A stretch of 29,584 bases of DNA, taken from the NCBI GenBank assembly GCA_014084085.1, contig NPFB01000065.1:151275-180858 (forward strand), read 5' to 3'. Below are positions 20,774-29,584 of the stretch, in pieces. A model generated the notes under the pieces. The model searched no databases and was not told the origin of the DNA. It worked only from the letters and a program-made list of their open reading frames with translations. Every line of letters begins with the position of its first letter. Position 1 is the stretch's first letter. A program made the translations under genes and the position numbers. This DNA is from Hondaea fermentalgiana (lineage: Eukaryota > Sar > Bigyra > Thraustochytrida > Thraustochytriidae).

Positions 20774-21439
20774 GGCGGCAATCAGGAGATTTCCTTCCTT
20801 TCGTCCTCTTTCGGGGTTTGCTTCTCCTTTTTGATGTGATGGTTTGCTTCGCTTGGCTTTTTTTTTTTTCTCTCTTCTCCTCCTTGTTTCATGCCTATAC
20901 TACAACTACACTTTTTGGCTTTTCGCACCAAAAAGCGACTTATTGCGAATCCCAATTTTTTTTTCCTTTTTCTTTTTCTTTTTTTTCTTTTTGCAAACGG
21001 GAGCAAAAGACACGAGGCATCGCCTTGCGTAAGATGCAAACCTTCTCGGGTAGGCTGAGATGGCGCAGGCCATGGAAAAAGATTAACGAAAAAAATGCAA
21101 GACACATCTCATTGAGAAGAAGAAGCCAAGATGAAATTTTGTGGTCATGAGAGAAATTGATGCACTCGAGAAAAGTCCAAACGCGCAGCACATTGGCGCA
21201 ACGCGCAAGTGCACCACCTACCGCTGCTGAGGCTACAGGAATAAAAAAGTCCAGTATCACTGCTTTTTCCCGAAAAAAGAAGAAGAAGAAATACAAAAGA
21301 ATACAACAAAACACAAGATACCCTGATTGGCTTCCTCCATCGTGGCTGGTTTTGTATTTTGCAGACCTACCGTCTTGATTTTCTCAATCCTGCCTGGCTC
21401 CTCAACCCCGCCTGGCTCTTATCTTTTTCATGTCGTCAG
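20774..21439. other. Intergenic region upstream of RAB5
   Basis: This 666-bp region carries the RAB5 promoter and the 3' end of the polycystin-like gene. It is strongly strand-asymmetric, with long T-rich pyrimidine runs (about 20857-20880 and 20955-20992) and an A-rich run near 21275-21300. I see no gene. Confidence 0.6.
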
Positions 21440-24244
21440 TCAGTCTTGCTTGGCCTTGTTCTCGTCTGACGTCACGCCATAGCGTTCCGTGACACGAAGT
21501 CCACGAAGAAGCTTGCTTTCGTGTGGACGGTAAACGCGGTACTCTTGGTTTACAGAAGGCAGCCAGTAAAAGCCATCGCGTCGGACACGGTCCATGTTTC
21601 GCGAGTAGCTCTGGGCCACAATAGCTAAGAAGACTCGGTAAAGGCAAAAGAATCCCACAAAAAAGGTGACGTAGCTGTAGGCTGTGAGCCACGCGCCGGT
21701 ACTGTTCATGGGTGACAACGTGGTCAGGTCAAAGGCGCCGAGCATCAATGAGAGAACCGCGTAAATAGACATATCCATCTCGTAAAAGGCAAAGTCGTTT
21801 CGACCAAAGACAAAGTGCCCAAAGACTGCAAAGGCCAAAACAACCACAATGAAAATGAAGGTGAACTGGTTCATCATTGGCAGTGCTGTGCGAGCTGTCT
21901 GCGTCAATAGCGAAACCTCTGGGTTCATTCCAAGATAGGTCGTGCCCTTTACTGCAAACAAGAGCATGCCTGCGGCCATGAGCCCGCGCATCGTGCCCGA
22001 GTGGAAAACAATTCCACGAAGATCAACGTAGGGACGATTCGGTTCAAGAGGCCGTAACTGGTCCACCGCTTCTCGGAATTTTGAGCGAGACGTGGCCCAT
22101 CCTACAATGCCCGCCATGAGAATGAAAAAGAGAAGAGCCTCTACAACCACACGTGGACGCCGAATGAAGCGCCGTTTTTGCGAGGACATTACAAAGTCCA
22201 AAAGTATAAACCCCAGCAAGATTGCATAGATTCCAAACGCTGTGATTGCCAGAATCGACTCCACAGGGAATGATTCACCCCACGCGTCGAGACGGACACA
22301 CGCAATGTGCGTTCGTGGTATGACGCCAAGAGAAGTCGTGAACTGGAAAATGCCAATAAAGACGCCAAAGAGGTCGAGGTTGGGATTGTAAAAATTTGCA
22401 TTCACCAGCACCGCTCGCGTTTGCGCGTCAATCCAATCATTCTCCTCAAGCACGCGAATCTGCTCGTCAAAAGTACCTCTGTCCATATCGAGCTCCAGCA
22501 TGAAGCCACCCTGATTGATGCGCACGCGGTCGCCAAGCAGCGTGACGGACCCCAATGCAAGTCCTGGCCAAAGCGCCCGACCACTCGTTGACTCGTTGAA
22601 GCGAAATGCGCTCGCCCACGGCGAATTTGCATCTTCCCCCGTCGCCGTGCTTGCTCCGATGCTGTAGGCGTCCTTTGAATACGTCCCTTCCTTGAGAGCC
22701 GGATAACATGTTTCGGGTTTGTCACAATTTGACTTGACACGGATTTGGTGCAACAATACTTTGGTGGTCAAAAGATTGTACTGCTGCGTCGCTGGAAGAG
22801 CAGAGTACGTTGACGCTTCGATGGACGCATTGAGGGTCAAAAGACTTCTCACTGGGCCCTCCAAAAAACCATACATGTCTGCTTGCGAGCTTGAAGTGTA
22901 AAACGTGTGGAGCGAGTCGGCCCTGCCTTCCTTGCACAAAGCGCAAGGTGGAAATGGGGTCCCAACGAGAGCACTCTCCAGGGCCTGCACCATTGGCTGT
23001 GCATCGTATGACCCGATCGCAAAGAAGGAAAGCATTAGCGAAAGTACGAGGAGCGAGAGGTAGAGAAACAGCTCACAATGGTTACGCAAGAGTTGCAGGG
23101 AAAATTTATACCCACGATGAAAGCCTTGCTCCAGCTCGACACGACGCAAGTCTGCGACGAGACGACTTGCAGCGAGACTTTCCTTTCTCGTGCGGTTCTC
23201 CGCGCCACCACTACTTTGTCCAGTGCCTGCATCATCTTTAGGATCTGAGCCGTCACCGAGAAAGGCAATGTCAGCGACGTTGCTTGAAAAATGTCCTGAT
23301 TTTGCGAAATTGGTTTCTTTGGTTGTCCGAAGCGTTTGGGCTACCTGCGAGCGGTCCGCGCCCTTCGCTGTAGAAGCGTCTGCCTGCGAGTGCATTTGTG
23401 CCGCTTCTTCATCAGCGTCCGCATAGTCCCGCGTGGGGCGTAGATACAATTGCGCGATCTGATTTCGAGGTCCGTCGGAGCGCAAGGCATCCTGTACGTC
23501 GGCTTCAAGGGGCCAGAACTTGCCTGCTGGATCGTAAAGAGCGAAATCGGCGCTTCGGACATCCCAGTACGCGCATACGTACTCGAGGACTGAATGAAAG
23601 GTTACATGATCCGCGAGAGTGACTGTAACCACTGCGAGGTCGGCGTCTTCCCATATCACATCGACAGATTCCCGTGCCTTGGTATCGCCCGTATTGTGAG
23701 CCGTGCCGATTGAGGTGCGCATCATGCTCAATGCTTCGGCAACGCCCACGTCCGCGTAGCCCCCTCTTTTGCCTTGGGTCATTCTACGCTGCGACTCGAA
23801 AGGGTCCTCCAAGGTATTACTCAAAGCTTGCATACGGGCTCCAATCTGACTAAGCTCCCCGACGAGGGATTGCTCGAGAGATGGCCCTACACCACCCGGC
23901 GCACCAGAGCTTCCCAGCGAGGTCTCCCATGGTCGCTTTGCCAGATCGAGCATGCGGTCAAGGGTCATATTGTGCAGCGCATTTTTGCCGTCTTCAGACA
24001 TGGTGATATTCGAGCTCTTTGATTTGCTCTTTGCGGCTGTCAATCGACTTTCGAGGCTCTTGAGAGACTGCAACGTATTGATCAGCTCGTCTGACGTTCT
24101 GTCCAGATCTTCTTTGCGATTATCAATCTGCTGTTGAAGCTTGAAGATTTCGGCATCCAGATCGTTGCGCTCCTTGAGCAGTCGCGCGCGGTCTGCTGCC
24201 AGCCTGCGTGCGACGCTCGACGACAGCGGAGGACCACTTGACAT
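21440..24244 (-). CDS. Polycystin-2-like TRP-family cation channel
   Basis: A 934-residue protein of the polycystin (PKD2/TRPP) family, a Ca2+-permeable cation channel often found in cilia or the ER. The N-terminal half is cytoplasmic: a coiled coil (about 13-72), a Ser/Gly-rich linker, then a region (about 193-270) with a beta-rich look that may be a ubiquitin-like fold. S1 is at about 391-411. The extracytosolic TOP/polycystin domain spans about 412-650, with the Cys pair PPCALC (432-437) and the family signature WIDAQTRAV...NFYNPNLDLF (604-626). S2 to S4 lie at about 661-766, S5 at about 793-812, the pore helix and filter region (LMLGAFDL, 833-840) next, and S6 at about 852-877. The C-terminus is short, with no EF-hand. 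The first ATG is at 24244. Confidence 0.85.
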   Translation of the reverse strand: MSSGPPLSSSVARRLAADRARLLKERNDLDAEIFKLQQQIDNRKEDLDRTSDELINTLQSLKSLESRLTAAKSKSKSSNITMSEDGKNALHNMTLDRMLDLAKRPWETSLGSSGAPGGVGPSLEQSLVGELSQIGARMQALSNTLEDPFESQRRMTQGKRGGYADVGVAEALSMMRTSIGTAHNTGDTKARESVDVIWEDADLAVVTVTLADHVTFHSVLEYVCAYWDVRSADFALYDPAGKFWPLEADVQDALRSDGPRNQIAQLYLRPTRDYADADEEAAQMHSQADASTAKGADRSQVAQTLRTTKETNFAKSGHFSSNVADIAFLGDGSDPKDDAGTGQSSGGAENRTRKESLAASRLVADLRRVELEQGFHRGYKFSLQLLRNHCELFLYLSLLVLSLMLSFFAIGSYDAQPMVQALESALVGTPFPPCALCKEGRADSLHTFYTSSSQADMYGFLEGPVRSLLTLNASIEASTYSALPATQQYNLLTTKVLLHQIRVKSNCDKPETCYPALKEGTYSKDAYSIGASTATGEDANSPWASAFRFNESTSGRALWPGLALGSVTLLGDRVRINQGGFMLELDMDRGTFDEQIRVLEENDWIDAQTRAVLVNANFYNPNLDLFGVFIGIFQFTTSLGVIPRTHIACVRLDAWGESFPVESILAITAFGIYAILLGFILLDFVMSSQKRRFIRRPRVVVEALLFFILMAGIVGWATSRSKFREAVDQLRPLEPNRPYVDLRGIVFHSGTMRGLMAAGMLLFAVKGTTYLGMNPEVSLLTQTARTALPMMNQFTFIFIVVVLAFAVFGHFVFGRNDFAFYEMDMSIYAVLSLMLGAFDLTTLSPMNSTGAWLTAYSYVTFFVGFFCLYRVFLAIVAQSYSRNMDRVRRDGFYWLPSVNQEYRVYRPHESKLLRGLRVTERYGVTSDENKAKQD

Positions 24245-25606
24245 GGTCGCTAGATACTATTGATGGTGGGCCAAAGCATCAACCAATGTGAAAATGTGCC
24301 TCGCCGGTCCCGCGAGCGGGCGCTTGTTTCGTCTTCTTTCAAGGGCTAACAAGTTCCTCCCTTTTTGTTCCGGTCCTCGCACTCAACGTGTCGTGCCGTG
24401 CTGTGCCGTGTCGTGTCGTGTCGTGTCGTGTCGTGTCGTGTCGTCTTGTGTCGAGCGCCAGGTCGAAGAGATACGAGATTTTGAATGCCAAGTCAAGCGG
24501 GAGTCTTCTTGCTCGAGTGCAGCTGTCAGCCGCTCGAGAGAAAAGTCGTCCAGCGCCCCTCGCAGACTTGTCCCGGGCACGCACCGTTCCCGCTTCCGTG
24601 CTTGCGAACCGCACGCAGCTCAAGATCTGCCCGCCCACGAGACCCAACTTTTGCTTGAGGTGCAGCAGCAACACAGACTTTAAATTTAGAGCATTCATAA
24701 CCTGCGCAACCCTTAACAATATGCGCAACCCTTTTTGCACGTCGCCGAGGTCGTTCGTTTCGTCACTCACGGTGTGGGTGAAACGCTCGCTCCAGTGGCA
24801 GCTGGGCCGTTGCCGAGGCAATCGTTCGTTCTCTCCCATGCTGCTGCCACTGCCACCCGAAGTTGGCCGTGTTAGGAAATGGTTGCTGGCCGACGATCGA
24901 AGACTGCGAGCGCGTGGCATTGGGGTCAGTCAACGCACGTTTCACTGCTTTTCGTTCTTCTGAAGGGTCGCTCTCTTTGACCGGTGATTCAACGGGTCGT
25001 GCGTGCGTGCGTGTGTGCGTGGTGCGCTTCCTCACTTACCGTGGTTGGTTTTACCAGTCCCGAGCGTCCTTGCGTGCGTGGCGTGCCATTGGAAATGCGT
25101 TGGAGAAAGGGGGAAAAGGGGGGGAAAGGGGGAGGAGGGAAGATGGTGCCGAGCCGAGCTCGAGTTTGGGGTCGAAACGCTCGGACACACGAAAGCAACC
25201 AAGTACTGCGCCAGGCAGCGCAAAGAGAAGAGGTATGCGTTGCACGCATTTGCAAAAGTTGTGAGCTAAGCTACTTATCACATTGTATTGTCCTAGTAGC
25301 GCCGAGCCGAACCGAGTCTATGCTCGGCTTCGGACGAAAAGCCCCAGTCAACGCATAGTGAGTCAAGCGGAAGCGCGTGCGCGGTCACGTGCCGGCTATT
25401 GAACCTGGCTCTATCGAGCGAGGGAAAGCAACGTGAGAGCAAATAGTAGTATTCCGGAGACCAACGTGTGAGTGCGAGCGAGCAAACCGGAATCGTCAAA
25501 TCCATCTCACCAGATCAGTAGCTTCTGTCCCTTGAGACATCTATCTTTCAAGCAAGGAATCAAGCAAAGCGAAGCAAAGCGAAGTAAAGAAACCGGAGCA
25601 AGAACT
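24245..25606. other. Divergent region between the polycystin-like channel and the E2 gene
   Basis: This 1.36-kb region lies upstream of both neighbours. It holds a GTGTC pentamer array (24388-24452), gcgtgcgtgcg-type runs near 25000-25020 and 25070-25082, a G-rich purine stretch near 25106-25140, and AAGCAAAGCG repeats at 25560-25585 just before the E2 start. Several open frames pass through, but none has a domain or convincing composition. Confidence 0.55.
24388..24452. repeat. GTGTC pentanucleotide array
   Basis: A core of about seven perfect gtgtc units (around 24408-24443) flanked by degenerate units such as gtgcc. It lies about 150 bp upstream of the polycystin-like start. Confidence 0.9.
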
Positions 25607-26080
25607 ATGGCGACCAAGACGATTGCAAGTGGCGAGTCCGTGACCAAGAGGCTGCAGCAAGAGCTCATGCAGCTTATGCGGGACGGTGACTCGAATGCCA
25701 CAGCCTTCCCCGACGGTGATAATCTCTTTAGCTGGTCAGGCAACATTAACGGTGCGCCCGAGACCGTGTACGAGGGGCTCTCGTATAAGCTGCACATTGA
25801 TTTCCCGTCCAACTATCCCTACACCGCGCCAACGATTCGCTTCGTCACGCCCTGCTTTCATCCGAACGTGGATGCTCACGGCAACATCTGTCTCGACATT
25901 CTCAAGGAAAAGTGGTCGGCAACCTATTCAGTGAGCACCATCCTCACCTCGCTTCGTAGCCTGCTCTCAGACCCAAATAACGACAGCCCTCTGAACGGCG
26001 TTGCCGCGCAGCTTTGGGACAATCAGGAGGAGTACAAGCGAGTGCTTCTGAAAAAGTATGACGAAGATTCCAAAAAGTAA
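25607..26080 (+). CDS. UBE2C: Ubiquitin-conjugating enzyme E2, UBE2C (UbcH10)-like
   Basis: A 157-residue E2 that takes ubiquitin from E1 as a thioester and, in the UBE2C family, works with the anaphase-promoting complex to mark cyclins and securin. The UBC fold runs from about residue 11. The HPN triad is at 85-87 and the catalytic Cys95 sits in GNICLDILKEKWS (92-104), a stretch very close to animal UBE2C. Other family-like stretches are KRLQQELM near the N-terminus, YEGLSYKL and DSPLN. The N-terminal extension seen in animal UBE2C is largely missing here, leaving about ten residues before the core. The frame is open upstream of 25607 but has no other ATG. The 5' leader has repeated GCAAAGCGAA units. 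Confidence 0.9.
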   Translation: MATKTIASGESVTKRLQQELMQLMRDGDSNATAFPDGDNLFSWSGNINGAPETVYEGLSYKLHIDFPSNYPYTAPTIRFVTPCFHPNVDAHGNICLDILKEKWSATYSVSTILTSLRSLLSDPNNDSPLNGVAAQLWDNQEEYKRVLLKKYDEDSKK

Positions 26081-26700
26081 GCCTCCGTCTTTCGGCGATT
26101 GTTCCCGCCGAAAACGCTGAGCTCGCGCACGTGGAGCACCCTTGTCACATCCCCGAATTAACTAGACCGCACCGAAATGACCTGCACACAACAACAACAA
26201 GAACAATAACAGCAATGATAATCAAAGAAAACCCATCATGAATGTTGAAAATACTGTTTCTCGTGTCTGCTGGATCATGTACAGTCTTGGACCTCAAAGA
26301 GAGGCCAAACATAACTTATCTCTTTTGACGAAAACTTGTTTAAGATGATCTGCAGACAAGAAAAGGAAGTCTCGTCATGTTTAGATTGACTTTGTTTTTT
26401 CCCAATATGATCAAAAGCAGCAGCTCTTGAAAAACTCTCGCCACCACCCCAACAAAGAGAGGCAACATAGATCTCAAATTTTTTGTTTTTTTTCGTTTCT
26501 CTTTTCTTTCACTTTCCTTTGGCTTCTTTCGTCGGGCATTTGAACCTCAGACACCGCGGTCTTTCTCGTTAATGCTCTAAACTAATTGACTCTCTACTCT
26601 CTACTCGATAGAGATAGAGAGAGAGCTCTGATCAGCGTGCGAAACTCAAATGCCCGCTAACAGAGAACTTGCTTCTGACACATTTCCAAAATGATTGGCC
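26081..26700. other. Convergent 3' region between the E2 and PheRS genes
   Basis: This 620-bp AT-richer region carries both 3' ends. An acaacaacaacaagaacaataac run is near 26188-26212, T-rich runs are near 26394-26400 and 26477-26490, and an imperfect inverted repeat (ctctctactctctactc / gatagagatagagagag) lies near 26588-26623. I see no gene. Confidence 0.6.
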
Positions 26701-27975
26701 TTATCGAAGCTCGACGCCAAGCTGGTTGGCAGTCGACTCCCGAATGACTTCTTGGATTTTGTCAATCTCCTCGTTCGTGAGACTCCGGTCCATATGGCGG
26801 AAGGTAATTCGGAAGCAGTTGCTCACGCGCTGCGTCTTGGGATGCGTGAACTCGTCAATAAGCTCGACGCGCTCAATGAGGTCGCCGCCAATCTCGCGCA
26901 CAACTGCGAAAAAGTCGTTCTCGTGAAAGTCAGGGGACAACCAAAAGCTAATGTCCTTGAGGCACGCCGGATACTTGCTGTACGGCTTAAAGTCGGTGAT
27001 CTTTCCATCCTGGAACTGCTCGTGGAAGCGAGGGTCCTCGGTCCAAAAGAGACGAATATCCGGAATTTGGAAGAGCACCATTGCAAGACGCTCGAGACCA
27101 AGGCCGAAGGCCCACGCGCGCCGGTCGCCAAGTCCACAATTGCGCAAGATCTCCTGCTGGACCACGCCGCATCCGAGCACCTCAAGCCATTCCTCATTGA
27201 ACCAAATCTCCAGCTCCATGCTCGGCTCAGTAAAGGGAAAGTACGCCTCCACCCAGCGCATCTTCACGTCGCCAAAGATATCGGCCACCACGCTTTCCAG
27301 AGCATCACGCAAGTGTGCTTCTGTCGCCTCGACGGAGACTTGCGGCGCTCCATCGGCCTGAGGCATCACGTACATGCCTTCCATTTGGTGGAAAACAGGG
27401 TAGTGGCTCTGGTCAATCTCGTCCCGGCGATACACGTCGCCTGCGCAGAGAAAAGCTTCGTAGCCATCACGTAACAAGTGAGTCTGGTGGGCGCTCGTAT
27501 GCGTCCGCAGGCAGCGCTCGCTATCCAAGTAAAAGGTGTCCGATGGTCTGCGACTGACATGGTCCGCGGGGATGAGCAGATCATCAAAGCATGCCTGCGT
27601 CGTACAAATGGGGTGCAAATCGTCAAAGGTGATCATTTTGTTGTCCCCCTTGGCTACGTCGAACTTCCGGTCGAACGAGTCGTAGATGAGCTGCTTGACG
27701 ATTTGCAGCGGGTGGTTCGGACGATGCAAGAGGCCCCGCCCGAGGTGCTTGGCTACGCTGGCCGTGATGTTGTTGTGCGGGTCATCTGGGCGCACGAGCT
27801 CCTCCGCCGACAGGCCCTCGCTCGTCCGCTTCGGCCCGTCGCCTGCGGTCGTGGACGCCAGACGCGCGTGTCCACAAGAGGCCACGGCCCGTGCCCATGG
27901 CGCAGATCCGCCAGCGCAGACGCCGCGTGCCCGAGGCGCTGCTACGTGTGCCGCCTCTCGCAGCACCGCCAGCAT
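26701..27975 (-). CDS. FARS2: Mitochondrial phenylalanyl-tRNA synthetase
   Basis: A 424-residue monomeric class II synthetase that charges mitochondrial tRNA-Phe. The N-terminus (about 1-42) is rich in Ala and Arg and poor in acidic residues, as expected for mitochondrial import. The catalytic core holds RTHTSAHQ (157-164), the motif-2 region with VYRRDEID (181-188) and HQMEGMY (196-202), the Phe-pocket region and motif 3 GLGLERLAM (291-299). The C-terminal ferredoxin-fold anticodon-binding (FDX-ACB) domain covers about 330-424, starting near FKPYSKYP. The frame is open another 39 codons upstream but has no ATG there, and those codons would put acidic residues ahead of the presequence, so 27975 is the start. 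It converges with the E2 gene. Confidence 0.95.
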   Translation of the reverse strand: MLAVLREAAHVAAPRARGVCAGGSAPWARAVASCGHARLASTTAGDGPKRTSEGLSAEELVRPDDPHNNITASVAKHLGRGLLHRPNHPLQIVKQLIYDSFDRKFDVAKGDNKMITFDDLHPICTTQACFDDLLIPADHVSRRPSDTFYLDSERCLRTHTSAHQTHLLRDGYEAFLCAGDVYRRDEIDQSHYPVFHQMEGMYVMPQADGAPQVSVEATEAHLRDALESVVADIFGDVKMRWVEAYFPFTEPSMELEIWFNEEWLEVLGCGVVQQEILRNCGLGDRRAWAFGLGLERLAMVLFQIPDIRLFWTEDPRFHEQFQDGKITDFKPYSKYPACLKDISFWLSPDFHENDFFAVVREIGGDLIERVELIDEFTHPKTQRVSNCFRITFRHMDRSLTNEEIDKIQEVIRESTANQLGVELR

Positions 27976-28230
27976 CGTGTCGCTCTTCTCTGCCTGCCCC
28001 GCGAGACCCGGAAGCCCGCTCCCTCCGCCTGCGTTGGGTTGTTTTCCTTTTGCCGGGCTCTGCTCGGCCTGCAGCTGGTCAGTGGCAGCCACTCCAGCAG
28101 CAAAAACAGCAGCGGCGGCAGCGGCAGCTCCGAGTCGGAACAGCAGCGGGCTGTTCTCTCAGGCTGAAGCAAAGATGAGCGAGGAGGAGGAGGACGAGGC
28201 GTCTGCACTTCCAAGAGCCATCGATACAGT
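27976..28230. other. Divergent region upstream of PheRS and a small candidate gene
   Basis: A GC-rich promoter-like stretch with CAG-type runs (28088-28128) and a (GAG)n run at 28180-28195. An ATG at 28175 (context gcaaagATG) opens a 19-codon acidic frame, MSEEEEDEASALPRAIDTV, that ends across the next ATG at 28231, so it could be an upstream ORF. Confidence 0.4.
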
Positions 28231-28422
28231 ATGATCCAAGAAGAAGAACGCGCTGCGGAAGCACCGCCGGGCACTAACAAGTGGTTGGTCATGGATGATG
28301 AGAATGACATGGACTTGAGGCCATGGGTAGCCACTTGTAGGGCGTGGCATGAACCAACAATCGAAGGGACTTGGGCCGACAGAATGCGTGCGGACAAAGA
28401 AATCATTGACTTGTGGTTGTGA
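28231..28422 (+). CDS. Candidate small acidic protein, unknown family
   Basis: A 63-residue frame starting MIQEEERAAEAPPG and ending WADRMRADKEIIDLWL. Its composition (balanced acidic and basic residues, four Trp, few low-complexity tracts) looks like a real folded protein rather than random frame. I do not recognise the family. It is divergent from the PheRS gene, with about 255 bp between the starts. A 19-codon acidic frame from 28175 ends in a TGA that overlaps the ATG at 28231 (gtATGA). It could be an upstream ORF, or the two could be one gene with a frame change or a sequence error. Confidence 0.4.
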   Translation: MIQEEERAAEAPPGTNKWLVMDDENDMDLRPWVATCRAWHEPTIEGTWADRMRADKEIIDLWL

Positions 28423-28533
28423 AGAAGCGCATCTATCTCTTAGTAGTTTCTATCAGACAGGGCGTGACAAACACGCGGCTTTTGTGATGTGATGTTGTGA
28501 TGAAAGTGACGTTCGCTTCGGAAAGTAGATGTG
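28423..28533. other. Short 3' region before the ankyrin gene end
   Basis: About 110 bp with alternating tgatgtgatgttgtgatg (28482-28502). It holds the 3' ends of the small plus-strand candidate and of the ankyrin gene. No other feature is seen. Confidence 0.5.
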
Positions 28534-29375
28534 CTAGTCATACTCTTCGTCGTCACAACTAATCACTGCCGTGTCGCTCTTGCGTAGCCACTTGATGGCT
28601 CGAAGGCCGGTCCCAGCAGCAAAGTTGGTCTCGGCACCATTTATAATGAAGGCATTGCTTTCTGTTTGTGTCCGCAGCAAAGCATTCGGCTGGTTAGTCA
28701 AACGTGCGCCATTCTTCATGTCCTTCTCTCTTTCTGTCATTTCTTGTGCGTCTCTTTTTTTTTCATGATAACAAGAGGAGACCAAAAAACGCGCAACGTG
28801 CGCCACTTACCTCGTTTTGCAGAGTTGAGCTTTGACTCTTCGTCGACATCAAAGTCCTCAGAAGTGTCAGCGTCCCTCGTTTTCGATTCGGGGCCGGCGT
28901 CGGCAAAGTTACAGGATGGATCCGAATCCTCGTCCTCCTCAAGCATATGCTTCCAATCAAGCGGCGTACGGCCGTCAGCGTCCACGGCTGACGTGTCTAC
29001 CCCAACAGACCCGATGAGCCAGTTCCCAAGCTCCAAATGCTCCATGCAAAAGGCAAAATGTGCACAGTTTTGGCCCTCGTGGTCCGTGAGATCAACATCT
29101 GCGCCCGCGTCCACGAGAAAACTCGCCAAGGCGTCATTTCCTTCCGAGCAAGCTTGCATAAGCGCCGAGCGCCCTCTGTTATCTTGCTCATTAATATCTG
29201 CACCTGCTCTCAGTAGGATTTCTGTTGCTTCAAGGTTTCCGGCAAGCACTGCGCAGTGCAGAACGCCAGGCGAGCCATCTTCTCGACACAAATACTCTGG
29301 TTTCGCAAGGAAACCAGGCAATTCAAGCTCAATGAGTTGTGCAAGCTTGTCGGCATCCCGTACCGCCTTGTGCAG
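28534..29375 (-). CDS. Ankyrin-repeat protein, 3' portion (5' end not found)
   Basis: One exon runs from 29375 to 28811. It begins after a good acceptor (pyrimidine-rich, ending ctcgcag, with a ctaac branch-like site about 50 bp upstream) and ends at a strong GTAAGT donor. The last exon ends at the stop at 28534. Its acceptor is uncertain: AG sites giving starts at 28742 or 28733 both keep the frame, making the intron about 68-77 bp. The exon encodes LHKAVRDADKL, then about three ankyrin repeats (LHCAVLAGNLEATEILLRAG; ALMQACSEGNDALASFLVDAG; a more divergent third; DGRTPLDW), then an acidic Asp/Glu/Ser-rich linker. The final exon encodes a basic, Asn/Thr-rich tail ending in acidic CDDEEYD. Ankyrin repeats bind other proteins; the partner is unknown. 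No in-frame ATG exists upstream of the repeats in this window, so the first exon lies further upstream or was missed. Confidence 0.75.
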
Positions 29376-29584
29376 CTGCGAGAAGGAATATGAAAGTTTC
29401 GAAAGAGAACGGTGCGCAACATGTTAGTTTTCTCGATCGTCAACCTTCTGAGCGCAGACGAAAGCAAGACAAAAAGACAGATGAAGATTGCTTGGAAAAG
29501 ATGGGCACACAGCTCGGATCCTCTCTTTTTGGCTTTGCTTTGCTTTGCTTTGCTTTGCTTTGCTTTGCTTTGCTTTGCTTTGCT
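29376..29584. other. Upstream intron or leader of the ankyrin gene, right edge
   Basis: On the minus strand this reads a GCAAA pentamer array, then a pyrimidine-rich stretch, then a ctaac branch-like site and the acceptor at 29376. It is probably an intron and perhaps a 5' leader. No in-frame start is seen. Confidence 0.4.
29532..29584. repeat. (GCTTT)n pentanucleotide microsatellite at the window edge
   Basis: At least ten perfect gctttgcttt-type units run to the end of the window. On the minus strand they read AGCAA AGCAA. The true length is unknown because the window ends inside the array. Confidence 0.95.

Noticed and set aside
25290..25350. Possible tRNA-like GC-rich hairpin sequence
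   Set aside because: It shows some inverted repetition (gccgagccgaaccgagtc... ctcggcttcgg), but no cloverleaf, A box or B box could be fitted.
27976..28092. 39-residue N-terminal extension of mitochondrial PheRS
   Set aside because: It would start at GTG, and it would place acidic residues before the presequence. The first ATG is at 27975.
27478..28167. 229-codon plus-strand frame over the PheRS 5' end
   Set aside because: It is antisense to the PheRS coding sequence, Arg-rich and without a domain.

Overview
This window is nuclear DNA from a eukaryote. It carries histone H4, a Rab5-type GTPase with GT-AG introns, a polycystin-type channel, an E2 ubiquitin-conjugating enzyme, a mitochondrial phenylalanyl-tRNA synthetase, and Patched-like transporters with a sterol-sensing domain. 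Most genes are long single exons in GC-rich DNA. Intergenic regions are short (0.4-2 kb) and full of microsatellites. This fits a compact protist genome, most likely a heterotrophic stramenopile such as a thraustochytrid. That placement is inference from gene content and was not tested by a search.

Layout. 1-1523: no firm gene; a TATA-like box, a tandem repeat and an open frame broken by two adjacent TGA codons. 1524-8076: two tandem Patched-like (RND/SSD) transporter genes on the minus strand. 8077-9427: the upstream region of the second transporter, with three copies of an 18-bp palindrome, and a possible small TATA-driven plus-strand gene. 9428-13486: a divergent pair, a clan-4-like cytochrome P450 (-) and a PUS7/TruD pseudouridine synthase (+). 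14380-16689: a K+-dependent Na+/Ca2+ exchanger with EF-hands in its central loop (-). 18665-18976: histone H4 (+). 19516-20773: a four-exon Rab5 gene (-). 21440-24244: a polycystin-2-like channel (-). 25607-26080: a UBE2C-like E2 (+). 26701-27975: mitochondrial PheRS (-). 28231-28422: a candidate small acidic protein (+). 28534-29375: the 3' part of an ankyrin-repeat gene (-) whose 5' end was not found.

The genes do not form an obvious pathway. Several are housekeeping genes (H4, RAB5, UBE2C, FARS2, PUS7). The two transporters are clear paralogs in tandem. Two calcium-related membrane proteins, the EF-hand exchanger and the polycystin-like channel, lie about 5 kb apart, which may be chance. 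I see no mobile element, CRISPR array, tRNA or rRNA. I did not find a convincing undescribed multi-gene system. The best leads are the repeated palindrome upstream of the second transporter, the EF-hand exchanger architecture, the N-terminal extension of the polycystin-like channel, and several small or spliced candidate genes.
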